A stretch of 64,000 bases of DNA from Climacium dendroides (Eukaryota > Streptophyta > Bryopsida > Hypnales > Climaciaceae). A program made the position numbers and the translations under genes. This document shows positions 49,500-61,759 of the stretch, one piece after another (positions within the stretch are counted from its first letter, which is position 1; each line of letters opens with the position of its first letter). Location: positions 21,509,029 to 21,573,028 of the forward strand of contig OX467083.1 of assembly GCA_950106755.1 (NCBI GenBank), read 5' to 3'. The notes beneath the pieces are model-generated. The model saw only the letters and a list, made by a program, of their open reading frames with translations. It was not told the origin of the DNA and did no database searches.

Positions 49500-51350
49500 G
49501 AAGACTGTGGTTCTAGTCTTGAGGTCCGAGGTTCAATCACTTGCGGTCATGATATAGGGGGAGGGGAGAATGATTGGATGAAGGAGTTGGTCCTCTTATT
49601 TAAGTAGATGTTTCTATAAGGTTGGAAGAGGTGGAAGTTGAATTCCGTTCAAAGATTTTCGTAACACTATTGTGATTCAGAAATCTCCGACCAGAAGTCA
49701 AAAATCATCCTTTCCAACCTTCAAGGAATGTCAATACCATATGACCATGACATTTTGGGAAGGGGGAATTTTGGTTTTACAAATTGTACAAATTATACAA
49801 AATTTGGGAATGAACGATAACAAAGTTGAAGCCTTTGCCAACGAATCTTGAATGAAACCTACTTCTAGAAAATTCAAAGCCTCACAAGGTTGTAAGTACT
49901 CGTTTGTACTTAGTTTGTAGTAAAAATCTAAAATATTTTGATTTAGCAACTTACAGTTGAAGTAACTCCAAGAGAAGTGTTGACATGAAATTGTGAAATG
50001 ATTTGCAAGAGTGAATTACTTAAATATTTTTTGATTTCAGGGCTATAGTGTTGCACGTCCATGTCAGTATGTCACCATGTTGCATTCTTTAGAGAATTAC
50101 AGTGCAAATGTTTATATGGTCAAACTATAAATGAAAACGATTTTAAATGAAAACAATGTTTCATGTAGCGAAGGGGAAAGCTCTATGTGGCATCCCTACA
50201 TTTTTATTCTTTGTAATCTGAAACCTCCAACCAAATTGTAAAACAAAATATTTAATCCAAATTTCATTGATTTCCATAAGTAGCGCTTTGAAGGTGAACT
50301 AAATTCATTGGAATTTCAAAAAAATTGAATTCCAAGTGAATGTGAAATTGAAGTCAATTAGGATTTAGATTCATTTTCAATTTGGATAAACATTGTATTT
50401 GCATTTGACATAATTGGAAACTACATATTGAATTAGATTGGAAATTGAAGTAAAATATAGTTTCATTGGCGATCATACCTCAATCTAAAAATCTATATTG
50501 AAAATTGAATCACTGATTTGTACTTTACATTAATAAAATTGGAGAAAATTAGAATTCGATATGGCTTTCATGTGTACTACAATACATTTCTAAGAAAGGT
50601 TGGAAAGCTCAAATGATCAAATTAATATTCCAACAAAATTCGAATTGAAATTCTAATTGCAATATGCTAGTGCATTGTTTTTATTACAAATCCAAATGAA
50701 TGTGTTTGGAAAATCAATTGAAGTTCTACATTAGAAGGTTATTAAAATCAAAAATTCATATGTAATTTGAATTACTTGAGTTGCATTCAATTTTCATGTC
50801 AATATGTTTCTAAGAGAATATAACAATCATTATAGATTATTAGATTAATGAAAACAACATTAAACTCCTAATGCCTTACATTTGTAATTGACTTATGAGT
50901 TATGACTTATTTGTTCAATATTGTCACTGTAGTATTCCAAATTATTTCCTGTATGTGACATGCAAAAGTTTACATTTCACAAAGAATCATAATTTTATGA
51001 TTATAGAAAATGACTAAAGACTTCACTTTTCTTCAATTATATATTTTTTAATATCACCATAAAAATTCTCTCTTTCTCCTTCTATATATATTTATAGTTT
51101 GTACACAAAGTACTCATAAGATGTAACAATGAGTCAATTACAAACATATTTGATAAAAAGAAATATCAAAATTCCTAAAGGTAGTAGAGTTCACAATTAT
51201 AGGTAGGATTTAGGGTCTTTAGGGTTTAGGATTTAGGGTATGAAGTTGTTTTTTGAGTTTCAGATTGAAGGGGCAAAATTCCCGCCTTCAGTTTTTAAAG
51301 TTCTGATGTCCTCACCTGAAGATAGTGAGGAACTGACGATCTGCCACCTC
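49500..51350. other. AT-rich non-coding DNA
   Basis: Only the telomere-like tract at 51209 and, at 49520-49545, a weak RNA polymerase III box-B-like word (GAGGTTCAATCAC) stand out. Confidence 0.4.
51209..51239 (+). repeat. Short interstitial telomere-like tract
   Basis: Four TTTAGGG or near-TTTAGGG units in 31 bp (51209, 51218, 51225, 51232). Matches the plant telomere repeat; the same core is also a telobox motif. Confidence 0.7.
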
Positions 51351-52306
51351 ACTTCTTTGGATTCTCTACTTGCAAATAATTGAGTTCGGAGAATCCAAAT
51401 TCATTTGCCTGTCTGCTCGGTGGACGGTGCGCTGACCAAGCGGTCGGTGAAACCGTCGATCGGGGCGGAAGAAGTTTGGCCATCTGCCCATCCACCCATC
51501 CACTTGGAGGACGGCCCGTCGACAAGGCGGTCGGTGCGTCCGTCCGACTCGTCTGTCCGTACATCGTTCTCGACCATGCGATGGAAGGTGCGGACTCGTG
51601 GTGTCCGTCCGATCTTGCCACCTGACCTTTAGGCCGACAGCGATGTCTGCCCCAGCGGTCGGTATAAAGAGTGTAGTGGATGGCTCAGTCCGCACAATTG
51701 TTTCCCTTGCGAAGTGGGTGATTCAGCGGCAATTGGTCTCTGCGCGCCCCTTCCGATTTGGTGTGTGAACAATTCTAAATGAACAAGTTGCATTCATTCA
51801 TTATTATAATCTAAAATCGCCACATGGTCGGACGCACCACACGGCTAACCGACCGAACGGACGGAGATTTTCGTTCAGCCATCGGATTTAGGGCCGCATT
51901 GGACAGCCTTTGCAGTCTGATTCCCCCGGCCGTCCGATCAGGGGCACGACGGACTCCGCCTCCATCTGCGAGATCGGCCGCGTCCACCTGGTTTGATTAG
52001 TCCACCCCGTTCGCCCAGTCCGCACGGTCGGCCTCATCCGTTGTCGCTGCGGTCGCCCCGTCCGCGCAGTCAGCGCCGTTCGCTCCATCGTCGTTGCGGT
52101 CGGCCCCAGCCACCCAGCCGTTCGCCCAACTGTCCACTCCATCGACTTTTCCATCCGTCCGACCGCCCAACCGTCCACTAGACGTATGGGAGTCGCACAG
52201 GTCTATGTCGCCGGACGCTCGAAAACCTGTGGATACGGATGTTGGATGTCCGAGCGTCCCAGCGTCCGTGCAACCCTACTTATCCTAAACTGTTATCTTT
52301 GCTTTT

Positions 52307-52648
52307 TGCACATTTCCAGAATCAATTATGTTGAAGAAATTGTTTTACAACTATATTTGTGCACATTTCCAGAATCAATTATGTTGAAGAAATTGTTTTA
52401 CAACTATATTTGTGCACATTTCCAGAATCAATTATGTTGAAGAAATTGTTTTACAACTATATTTGTGCACATTTCCAGAATCAATTATGTTGAAGAAATT
52501 GTTTTACAACTATATTTGTGCACATTTCCAGAATCAATTATGTTGAAGAAATTGTTTTACAACTATATTTGTGCACATTTCCAGAATCAATTATGTTGAA
52601 GAAATTGTTTTACAACTATATTTGTGCACATTTCCAAAATCAATTATA
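52307..52648. repeat. 53-bp minisatellite, six full units plus a partial one
   Basis: Unit starts TGCACATTTCCAGAATCAAT and recurs every 53 bp from 52307. The six full units appear identical; the last, partial one has one change (CCAAAATC). Near-perfect identity implies recent expansion. 53 is not a multiple of three, so it is not a protein repeat. Confidence 0.95.
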
Positions 52649-53317
52649 TACCTACATTGAATAAATTATTTTAGAACCATATTCGTTTTTTCATAACTTT
52701 TGCTTATGATATCCAAATGTTAAATTAATTGGTGTGTTGTAACTTCCTTTCACTTGCCAATAAAAAATGTGAAATTTTGACGAGTCTAATACTAGTAACT
52801 AGGTCCAATAGCAAAAAGTGTCGGTTTGGGGTGCACCCACCTTATCAAGATTGAATGTGGGAATAAAATTAATCAAACTAATTCTAAAATAAATGCAACT
52901 CTTTTGAATTATTTTTCAAAATTAAAAAAATAGTCTCAAAAAATAATTTTATTTTAAGAATTTGTTGAATCTAATTTTTGCAAAATTGCTTCTAGTAGTA
53001 GTAAGAATTTCAAGGTGGTTAGAGTCATGTCACTTCATGATGCATGATAGAATATTCTAACTATTTGGATGGAATATTATAAAATTTTCTATAAATAACA
53101 ACATAAATTAAACTAATATGTTAAGTAGTAGTGATACATTTGATTTCTCATTCATGATTGTAAAAAAATAGTGAAAAAAATTTACAATTTGATAGAATTA
53201 GGATTGTTAGGATTTTTATGGAATCATGATATGACATGACATCATGATGTGAAATCTCCAAGTTATGGCAAGATAGTCCCCCTCAATTGCCTATAGAATT
53301 CAAAGATTCATATGTAG

Positions 53318-53573
53318 ATGCTACATTTAACTACTTCTGGACTTTTGAAAGTCCAAAATTCATAATGGTCATTAGGAGATGCATCAAAGGATCTATCCAA
53401 AACATCAGGGGATCTAAATTTTCATCGGGGGATCAGTTTAAAACATCAAAAGATCTATACCAACATCAAAAGATCTCCCAATCTATACAAACATCGGGAG
53501 ATCTCCCGATGTTTTGAATTCAGTGAATAGTCCAGAATTCAATGAATAATCCAGAAGTAGTTAAATGTGGCAT
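53318..53573. repeat. Foldback element of about 256 bp with internal CATC-GATCT repeats
   Basis: Both ends carry ACATTTAACTACTTCTGGA in inverted orientation. The interior holds at least six degenerate ACATC(R)nGATCT units between 53390 and 53512. Non-coding MITE-like element. Confidence 0.55.
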
Positions 53574-54189
53574 GTAGTAAAAAAAATTTCAATCTTTTAT
53601 TGAAAAATGGCCTCCAAACTGTAATATTCAAAGAAGTAAAAAATTATTAATTGTTTAGATCAAAACTAAAAAATACATGAAGTGTATTTGTATATTGTGG
53701 CACATTCAAATTTTACAATTTAAAAATATCTAATCTTGAAGTTTTGCACGACTTTTGTTATAGTTCTGTACATCCTCTAAATCTACTATACAATAGTGCG
53801 GTTTATTTCACACATCATTGGTCAAGTGAGATTATTTTCTCTCATTGATGAATTTCATAATTAAAAGTTTCTAGTGTATAGACTAAAAGTAACATTAGTA
53901 GAATGCTTGTTGATTACACAAGAAAGTATTCAGCTAGAATATTCCAACATGTCTTGAAAATCAACAAAAAAAGCATTTGGTTCCATGGAATGAAAGTGGA
54001 TGATAATTTGTATTTATGAAGTATATGCCCCTATACTTGATACTAATTGCAATTGAATATAGTTATTATCAATAAACTGAATTTATTTTTATTGGATCTT
54101 ATTGGTGAGTGAAAGAAAATTCCAAAACACTTTAGCATGTCTTATTTGGACACCGTATGAAAAAGTGTGTTTCAAAATATTGTCTCTAA

Positions 54190-56710
54190 ATGTACCAAAA
54201 GACAATACTAAGTCCTTATAAACTCTCATGTTTTGATTGTGCACTGTACTGTACCATACATCTGATGTCCATCGTCCAATACTTGAAGAAGGCATTGGTG
54301 CGAAGGTGGTGTTGGCGAGTCACTTGGGGCGTTCAACCTTCCGCCCAAGGAGAAGTTCAACCTGAAGCCCGTCACGCATACCTGACGAGTGTTCCCGTTC
54401 TCCTAACTTCGCCAATTAGTTCCTGCGCTTCGACGTGTTGTGGGAGCCAAGGGAACGACTGTTTAATTAATTTTGTACGCTTTGAAATAGTTGTGGGAGA
54501 TCACGATGCACATTGTGAAGGAAGTTCTACTGGAATCAAGCCACCACCATACCGTAGACGGTTTTACAGGGGGGCAATGACAGATATGGTGATGGATCCC
54601 CTTGTGTGAATTTGAAAGTGGAACTGAGATGTTGGGATCATGAAATTGAGGTTTTGTATTAAAGAAGGCTGAAAGCGTAGTCCATTAGTACAATCGATCA
54701 ACAATCGTGATAATAAAAAAAATCATAAATGTAATTGGGGTGATGCAAGCATGCATGCGCGAGTGATGCTGGAGAGCAATCACTACTGTAGAATGTACAA
54801 TTTATAACAGTTTCTGCAATGGTTTTGCAATGCCCACAATTTTAGATTGAATAAGTTTGCAGTGGTTTTTATTAGAGTAATTCACAATATTTGCAATGCT
54901 TTTGTAAATTTCATGGACTTGTCACAGTTTTGGAATACAATAGCATAGATTCTTTGTCCAAGACTTTAAGTATTCATTGATTACAAGTTTGCAATGCTTC
55001 TGCAATGCATTATTTCTTTTCTAAGATCCAAACCCAGGTCCATTACACACCAATCCAGTGCAAAAGCATTGCTAATGTGTTGCAACGGTGTTACAACCAC
55101 TGCTTTCTATAGTAGTGTATGGTGCCTAAATACAGTACTTGGATGGATGTTGAGAGGGGACTTGTGTGTGTGACATTTCAAGAAGGAGAGGCTTTGCTGT
55201 TAATTGGAGAATGTGCAATTCTACAAGGAAGAGGAAAAGAACGACATCGAGTTGTCAAGAAGTTGTCGTAGAACATGGACTTCTTTGTACTTGACGCTTT
55301 GAGAATGGAGCTCCGACTCTCCAAGAGCTTACCTCTACTATCAGAATCACCGATTACTTGTCTTCAAGGTTGGTAAGTCTCATGCTAGACTGGAGAAGGA
55401 GTTGGATTGGCGTATCTAGTGGTGCAGAAGCCCACAAAGCCTTTCGTGGCCATTGTGAGCAATTGCCTCCATTGTGCTTGAATGTAATGCTACAACCCTT
55501 AGTGTTGCAATGCTGTGAACGGGATGACCATGATCGGGTGAGTGCTATTGCTTTTTGGTTTGGCTCGGGCCATGACTACACCCTAGAAGTACCGTACATA
55601 ATGCAGCAACAGAGGACTGGCGTTTTGCTATGTATTGGAAATGGAGGTAGGCATTGCAATGTGGTGGTGGGATGGTGTACGGCGGTGTGCTTTTGCGGTG
55701 ATCGAGTCGTTGATGAACATGTGCGACAAGCTAATTCTAAACGGCGATATGATCTTTAAGATCAGCAAGAGCGTGGGGTCTTTGGTGGTGGAGGATGACA
55801 AGATCGAGCTGTCAAAGGGCTTGGTGGAGTTGGAAAAGAAGAAGGGTGTGGAGCTCATATTGCAAGTAGATGTGTTGGTGTCCAATAAGTTCACTACGGA
55901 TGTAGAAGTGCAGATTTGCAACTTGTCAGAGACTCCCGACGGTGAAGGCTCTTGCAATTGCATTCTCAATTCAGATCAAACGGTGTGGACCAATGGGATT
56001 TGGACTGGGACTTATGATTGCATGGTTGTAGTTTGTTTATAAAAAATACAACCATTCTTGTATAAGTGTGTGGGGTGATGCAATTTGAACTCATTTGTAG
56101 GCAATGGGTGTCAAACTAGATTGATGTTTTCCTTCAGAGTGGATGTTGCGATTGCAAACAGTAACTTTTTCTGAAGGCGCGTGGTTGATAGTGGGTGCTG
56201 TGCACCGTGACTTCAGAATGGATGGGTCTCAACATTGGATTTCCAATGCTATCAAGCAGTTCAAGGAGGCTTTAAAGAACGGCAACTGGTACGATGTGTG
56301 TGTTGGTCATTTTATGAGTGCTGCATCATTTATTCTTAGTTTCCACATTGTAGGATGTTGGATAGTTCTTTCCACAAGGGAATAATCCCCTTATAAGCAT
56401 GATGGAGTATTGATGTTGATTGCATTGTAATGATTTGGGGCTAAAAGGAATGGTCCCATGGAGGTGTACAAGTTCAAGAAATTTTCGTTGGGCACATATG
56501 CCTTGGTGAAGACAATGCACCTCACAAAGGGTGGTCCCATCAATATTGTGGGAGGAGGCAACTTAAATGGCGGCCGTAAGGAAGGTTGGGCTAGGAGACC
56601 AAATGAGACACATTTAAACTAGAAGGGGGCTTGTTTGGAGCTTTTAGATGGCAAGGTGTTCCATAGAGTGTTTACTTTGGACAATGTCCACATCCACCCA
56701 TTGTGAAGAA
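54190..56710 (+). pseudogene. Coding-like but unrecognised region, probably a decayed gene
   Basis: Plus-strand open segments of higher GC follow each other: 54190-54609, 55358-55759, 55635-56042 (136 codons, DDKIELSKGLVELEKKKGVE; SDQTVWTNGIWTGTYDC), 56143-56385 (VTFSEGAWLIVGAVHRDF) and 56458-56706 (GGPINIVGGGNLNGG, crossed by TAG at 56626). Phrases VTFQEGEALLLIGECAIL (near 55170) and VTFSEGAWLIVGAVH look related, as if a domain were repeated. Frames change repeatedly and no splice model joins them cleanly. No family recognised. Confidence 0.35.
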
Positions 56711-57483
56711 GTTTCCTTGAATGAATAAAAGTGTCTCTTATCACCATCTTTGTAAGCTAGACAATCTCTCATGTGAAGACACACAATTAATTATAACATC
56801 CTCCATGCTAAAAATGGGCACACGAACAAAAAGGACATAAGTAGATATTTTATTGCAAGGCCATTACCAAATTACATTTTCTAGTACAAGTAGTAAAGCC
56901 TCAAGATTATTATTAATCACTTGCACAACGGCTATCAAAGATTGTAGTGCTTGTAACAATAGAATATAATGAATCCAAATGCTATTAACTTCTATAAACA
57001 TACAAAGAACAATACAACATTTTAGTCACTCTTCTAAAACTTACCAATGCAAAGCCAATGTGAAGGGATGATTATTACTTGCACTTGTTGCACATGTAGA
57101 CACTTGCAAGAGAATAATGTACTTCTATCAAAGTACATATGTAAATGTAAATGGGGCCTTCATACCTTCATTTGAGGGTCATATCATCCAAATACCCTCT
57201 AATGATGCACCCAAAAATGCCATGTTTATTTTTGCCTCTATTAGATGAACACATGAGAAAATTCCAACCTAAACTATTTTGTTATATCCTAAGCTAAAAA
57301 CATCTATGAATTTTCAAAGGGAAAAGTTTAAGATACCTATTTTGACCACTAGACTCCTATGAAATGAACATGGTGGTAGTAGTTGGGGTCAACATGGGTG
57401 CAATGCACACTTTTCCTTAACACACATTCCATTAGAATACAAGTGGAAAAATTAGAAAGATGGCTTCAGTAGGTTCAGTTACA

Positions 57484-60400
57484 TTACATGTTTTGACATG
57501 CAGAATTTCCTTGCAACCCAATTCTTGTGTATCTATTCAGTGTCCACACTCGAAATAGAACCTCAGCGTGCATATTGCTGGACGAAGATTCGTTGTGCTC
57601 GCTATCCAAATCTTCCAAACCCATTGTCACCAGTTCAACGTTGATGGTGTCACGCTCATATTCGTCGCCCAGGTCAATCCCATCTTGGAATGTCTCCGAT
57701 GCCCCACCCAGCCCTAAATCATACAACCTTCGCACCACCTGATGCATCAATGGTCTCTCTGAGCTTGTCCTCCTCGCACACCACAACGCCAACTCCACTA
57801 AGCTCACAAGCTCGACTCCGTCGAAATCGTCTCTCAAATTGGGATCTGCTAAACCATCAACTTGTTCGTCTCTCCAAGCCTCGCCCACCTGCCCATCAAT
57901 GCCAACATGGGCACGCATTCATAGTCTGTAGCCTTGCATTCAACATAGACACTAATTGAAATTCACCCACTACAGTAACGCTTGGAGCAACGTTGATGGC
58001 AGATGGCTGAAAACACTAAAACATGATTCCAAAAATGACCTTCAACATCACTACTTAACATTGTCCACAGTTACCACCGGTTCTGAACAATGCTCGCTGA
58101 AAAACGTGGCAACATTGCTGCATTGTTTCAAAATTTTCGTGTTTGCTGTTCCGAAACGTTGCGTGAAGCCAATAACGTCGGCGACAACGTCGCCAAACCG
58201 TCCAAATTCAAGTTGGGATGTAGATTCTTTCTCTAACTCCATTCCTCTGTATTCAACCGAAATGCATCACGCCTAATCACCAGCTCTTTCCAAAAGAAAA
58301 GTTCAGCCTGGAGAGCTAACCTTCTGAGCAATGTACATATGGGGTAGTCCAGTGAGAATCTCCATCAAAACAACTCCAAATGCGTAAACATCGCTCTTCT
58401 CTGTTAGCATTCCTGTCTCATGGTATCTGCAACCCAAGGAAAACCAACAGACTTGCCAATATCAGCATCAGGAACGCGGATTGCCATGATGGTGGGATGG
58501 CAAACATTGAACCTAGTCCACTCGGAGAGTCTCACTTAGGAGAGCTTGCACGGATCCTACTTAGCGAAGAGAAGAAAAGGAAAGGACTGGGTAAGCTGCA
58601 AGTCTCACTCTGGGTCGAGATATCCCGGAGTGCCTTTCACCAACGTTGTCACATGAGTGACGTTTTCCTGTGTCAGTTTGGACAGCCCGAAATCCGCCAC
58701 TTTGGCCACCAGGTCGTCGGTCAGCAAAATGTTGGTGCTCTTCACATCGCGGTGGATGATGGGCGGAGAGCATTTATCATGCAGGTACTCCAGCCCTGCG
58801 CGTGAGCAGTGATCACAGACCATCACCCAGGGAAACTTGCACACCAGCACCACTCATGCACTGAAACCCTAAAAACTCGATACCCACAATGAGGATGTTG
58901 CGAACCGTAATTTACCTTCCGCAACTTGGAGAACGATGTTAGTTCTCTGTCGCCAGCTCAAGGGATTCTCCGCACTGCTCTCCCCTGCGGACCATATGAG
59001 CTGTGGCGGTCAGCTAAGCAGCGAGATTAGAATCAGTGCAGCAACAGGAAATTGGCTTCAATGCATGCAGAGCTCGTCATGAGATAGGTTTGCACTCACC
59101 TTGCAATCGGTGGTAAAGGTCTCCGCCACCCATGAATTCATAGATCAAGACCTGGTGCGTGCGAGTGCAGCTAAACCCAACCAGAGACACCAGGTACTTG
59201 TGATGCACCATGGACAGCAGCTCAATCTGCACAAGCACAATGCTTCTGATCACTTGTGTTTCAGGCAATAACAACTTCCCTGGCTAGACATGAGACTGTA
59301 CTGAGTCTGATTTTCACGGAAAATGGAACTCAAGTTGATTTTCGTGGATTGAAGAATGTCCAAGACTCCGAAACTACCTCATTGAAAAACTCCTGCTTGC
59401 TTTGATGCGAATTCGCTGACAACACTTTGGCTGCTACCTCTCGCCCGTCCGACAACTTCCCTTTAAACACCACACCGAATCCCCCGCTCCCGATCACATT
59501 CTCGTAGTTCTTGGTTGCTTGTTTAATCTTAGCCTGGGAAAAGGCGTAGGACGTCCCGCCTTTGGCCGTGAGTCGCGCCTGGAATGCCTTCTCCGATGGG
59601 TCAAGAAATCCTGATGCACGAAACAGGAATACCCGCGTATACAATTATGATGTGCATCCCTCCCCTTGCAACTCTATTTGACCAGTAAAGGTCGACGACA
59701 GCAAGGAAAAGGAAGTGCAAAGATATTGGATTCAAGAAATCGACAGGCTTACTTTCTCGTGCATGGAAATACAACCCCAAGATGGTCAGGGCCAGAGCTA
59801 TAACTCCACCAACGCCACCAGCTAGGACACTCAAGATTAATGTTGTAGACGACTTCCCTGAACGCGAGGGTGGAGCGACGGGGACAGTTTTCCACAGGAC
59901 ATCGTGATGTCACTGACGCTCCAAACTCCGTTGTTTAGATTACCCTTCAAAATCCAATTACCAGTGACGCCAGATCCGGGGCTGCTCCAGTGAATGGCTG
60001 TCGAATTGACTTCTAGAATTTGAAGGGAACCATTCGGCTGGAGAGCCAGCTGACAGACACTGTTGTCCGTCCTCGTCGACTGAGACTCCCACAGAGTATT
60101 ATTTATCTGACCCTCATCAACACTACTTCTGGATATCAAATTGCAGTCCGTTCCCAGCTCCAGAGTAAATATGAAATTCGAGGTTTGCAGTTTTTCTCCC
60201 GCGGACAGGAAGTAACCTACCGGCATGTATGGGAAATCAGCAAGAAAGCCATTCGGTTTCCATGCCGTGTAATCGGCATTCGAATGAAAGTCCGAGTAGT
60301 TGAGCCCCGAAATATTAGGGAACGATTTTTGAATTGCATCAAAGAGGTTGTTCTTCTGAATACGGGAGGTGTTGGAGTCTTAGAAGGCGGAACTGCCATC

Positions 60401-60755
60401 GTCTCCAAGAAGCAGAAATGATTGGGCCTCCATTATCCCTGTGACACCCTGTTGAGACCATAGTGCAATAGCGCTTTCTCGAGTTCGACTGACGTCTGTG
60501 AAATTGTAGATGACGAAGTTCCCATCTTGTTGCATCCGGAGGGAGCAAGGTGCTTGGTTTGAGAAATCGGTACCTAGAAAAGGCTGAGAATTGTTATAAA
60601 CTACAAGATTGCAGTCGGGCCGCATCACTAAGGAGTACTGGCCGTTTGGGATTCACCTCAAGGTCATTTCCCACGAGGACGTTTACTGCTAATACTGCTG
60701 GAACCCATTGCATAGTAAACAGGATGAAAACAAGAGATACGGACCAGTGATTCAT
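57484..60755 (-). pseudogene. B-lectin receptor-like kinase, copy C (ectodomain broken, kinase exons open)
   Basis: Same exon layout as copy B: 59753-60755, 59378-59610, 59100-59226, 58916-58984, 58609-58795, 58321-58426, 57484-57888. Exon 1 is broken. About 20 bp is missing near 60648 relative to copy A (frameshift soon after LEVNP), a TAA near 60380 replaces the Tyr codon of the copy A/B motif SAFYDS, and about 10 bp is missing near 59902. The two deletions sum to 30 bp, so the downstream frame is restored, but the segment between them is unreadable. The kinase exons keep the glycine loop (GVVFKG), [14 protein letters not shown] and GTPGYLDPE with intact splice sites. The last exon differs from copy B by a 1-nt indel, giving a longer tail ending GNSACQNM. 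Most likely a pseudogene; a kinase-only product from an internal promoter cannot be excluded. Confidence 0.85.
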
Positions 60756-61130
60756 CGTCTTCGGATGCATGCGCTCCAGTGACTCAACCCAGATTTCTGA
60801 GGTCACAAATTAATAACAATCCCTGCAATGTTCCACCACACCGAGACTAGACTTATGCACAGACACAGAGCCTGAGCACAAGATTAAACTCTGTCAGTTT
60901 CAAAGTGATGGCCATAGCTGGTTGTTGTTTTAGATCACGACGTACCGGGATCTATGATGAGTGTTTCCTCCAAGTGGGATGGAAGAATCTTTTAGACTCC
61001 CAGGCCTCTAGCAAACCATAATATGGTAGAAGTACCTGTTCCCACAACATTTCAACCTGTGCAACATGGGAAATTTGTTGAGAAACTGAACTTAGTAATG
61101 TGTGCAAAAAATTAAGGACGAGGAAGAATG

Positions 61131-61156
61131 AAAAAAAAAAAAAAAAAAAAAAAAAA
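61131..61156. repeat. Poly(A) tract, 26 bp
   Basis: Uninterrupted run of A upstream of copy C, just past the end of the 5' similarity to copies A and B. It could mark a retroposon tail or simple slippage; nothing recognisable precedes it. Confidence 0.9.
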
Positions 61157-61467
61157 TCTTCAAGAATAAAAATTTTATTCAATATAAATGTGGATTTTTT
61201 AGTTGAACTCATTCTGTTTTAGTGAACTCACCTATTCAAGGAGGGAAGAGAGATGAATAGAGGAGGTACAAACAAAGAATCTTTCTCAATGAATACTACA
61301 TCCAACTATTATCCACACAACAAGTCAACTTTAAAAAACCATAAAAGGGGGTTGTCCGAAATGGGTACTTCTACCATATTTCAAAGCATGCTACGGCCCA
61401 TTGAATTGTTATAGAATCTTTGATGTCAATTGAAAGCAGCTAAGTTATCATATTGAATGTGCAGTAA

Positions 61468-61759
61468 GGTAGTGGGTTGTAAAAGCGATCTATCTCTAAA
61501 AGCGATTTGGTACATTTTGCCTCTAACATGTACCACAAGTGTACATTTCAGGAGGGGGTTGCTTTTAGAAACCACTGTGTTTTCAACTTCAAAATTTCAT
61601 AACTAATTCCGTGAAGATCCAAAAAATATGAAACGACTTGGGTTAGATGCCAATTCCATTTTAATTACCACGAAAATTTACTGAAAATTATTCTAAGCAG
61701 TTTAGCTTCCCCAAAATGCAAATCAGCTCTTAAAAGGGTCACTTTTACAGCCCCCTACC
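61468..61759. mobile_element. GGTAGG-ended MITE family, copy in the 5' flank of gene C
   Basis: Ends GGTAGTGGGTTGTAAAAG and, inverted, GGTAGGGGGCTGTAAAAG. TTAA on the right and GTAA on the left. The duplicated flank of copy B lacks it at the equivalent site (near 41350), which supports insertion. Confidence 0.65.

Larger units (their letters stand above)
47480..52275. other. Cluster of four GC-rich islands in AT-rich DNA
   Basis: Islands at about 47480-47770, 49190-49405, 51395-51700 and 51820-52275 are crowded with CGGTCGG, CCGACCG, GTCCG and CGTCCG words on both strands. Between them the DNA is AT-rich. No rRNA, tRNA or domain recognised in them. ORFs on several strands are composition artefacts. 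Confidence 0.6.

Noticed and set aside
52307..52648. CRISPR-like regular array
   Set aside because: The 53-bp units are contiguous with no unique spacers; it is a minisatellite in a plant genome.
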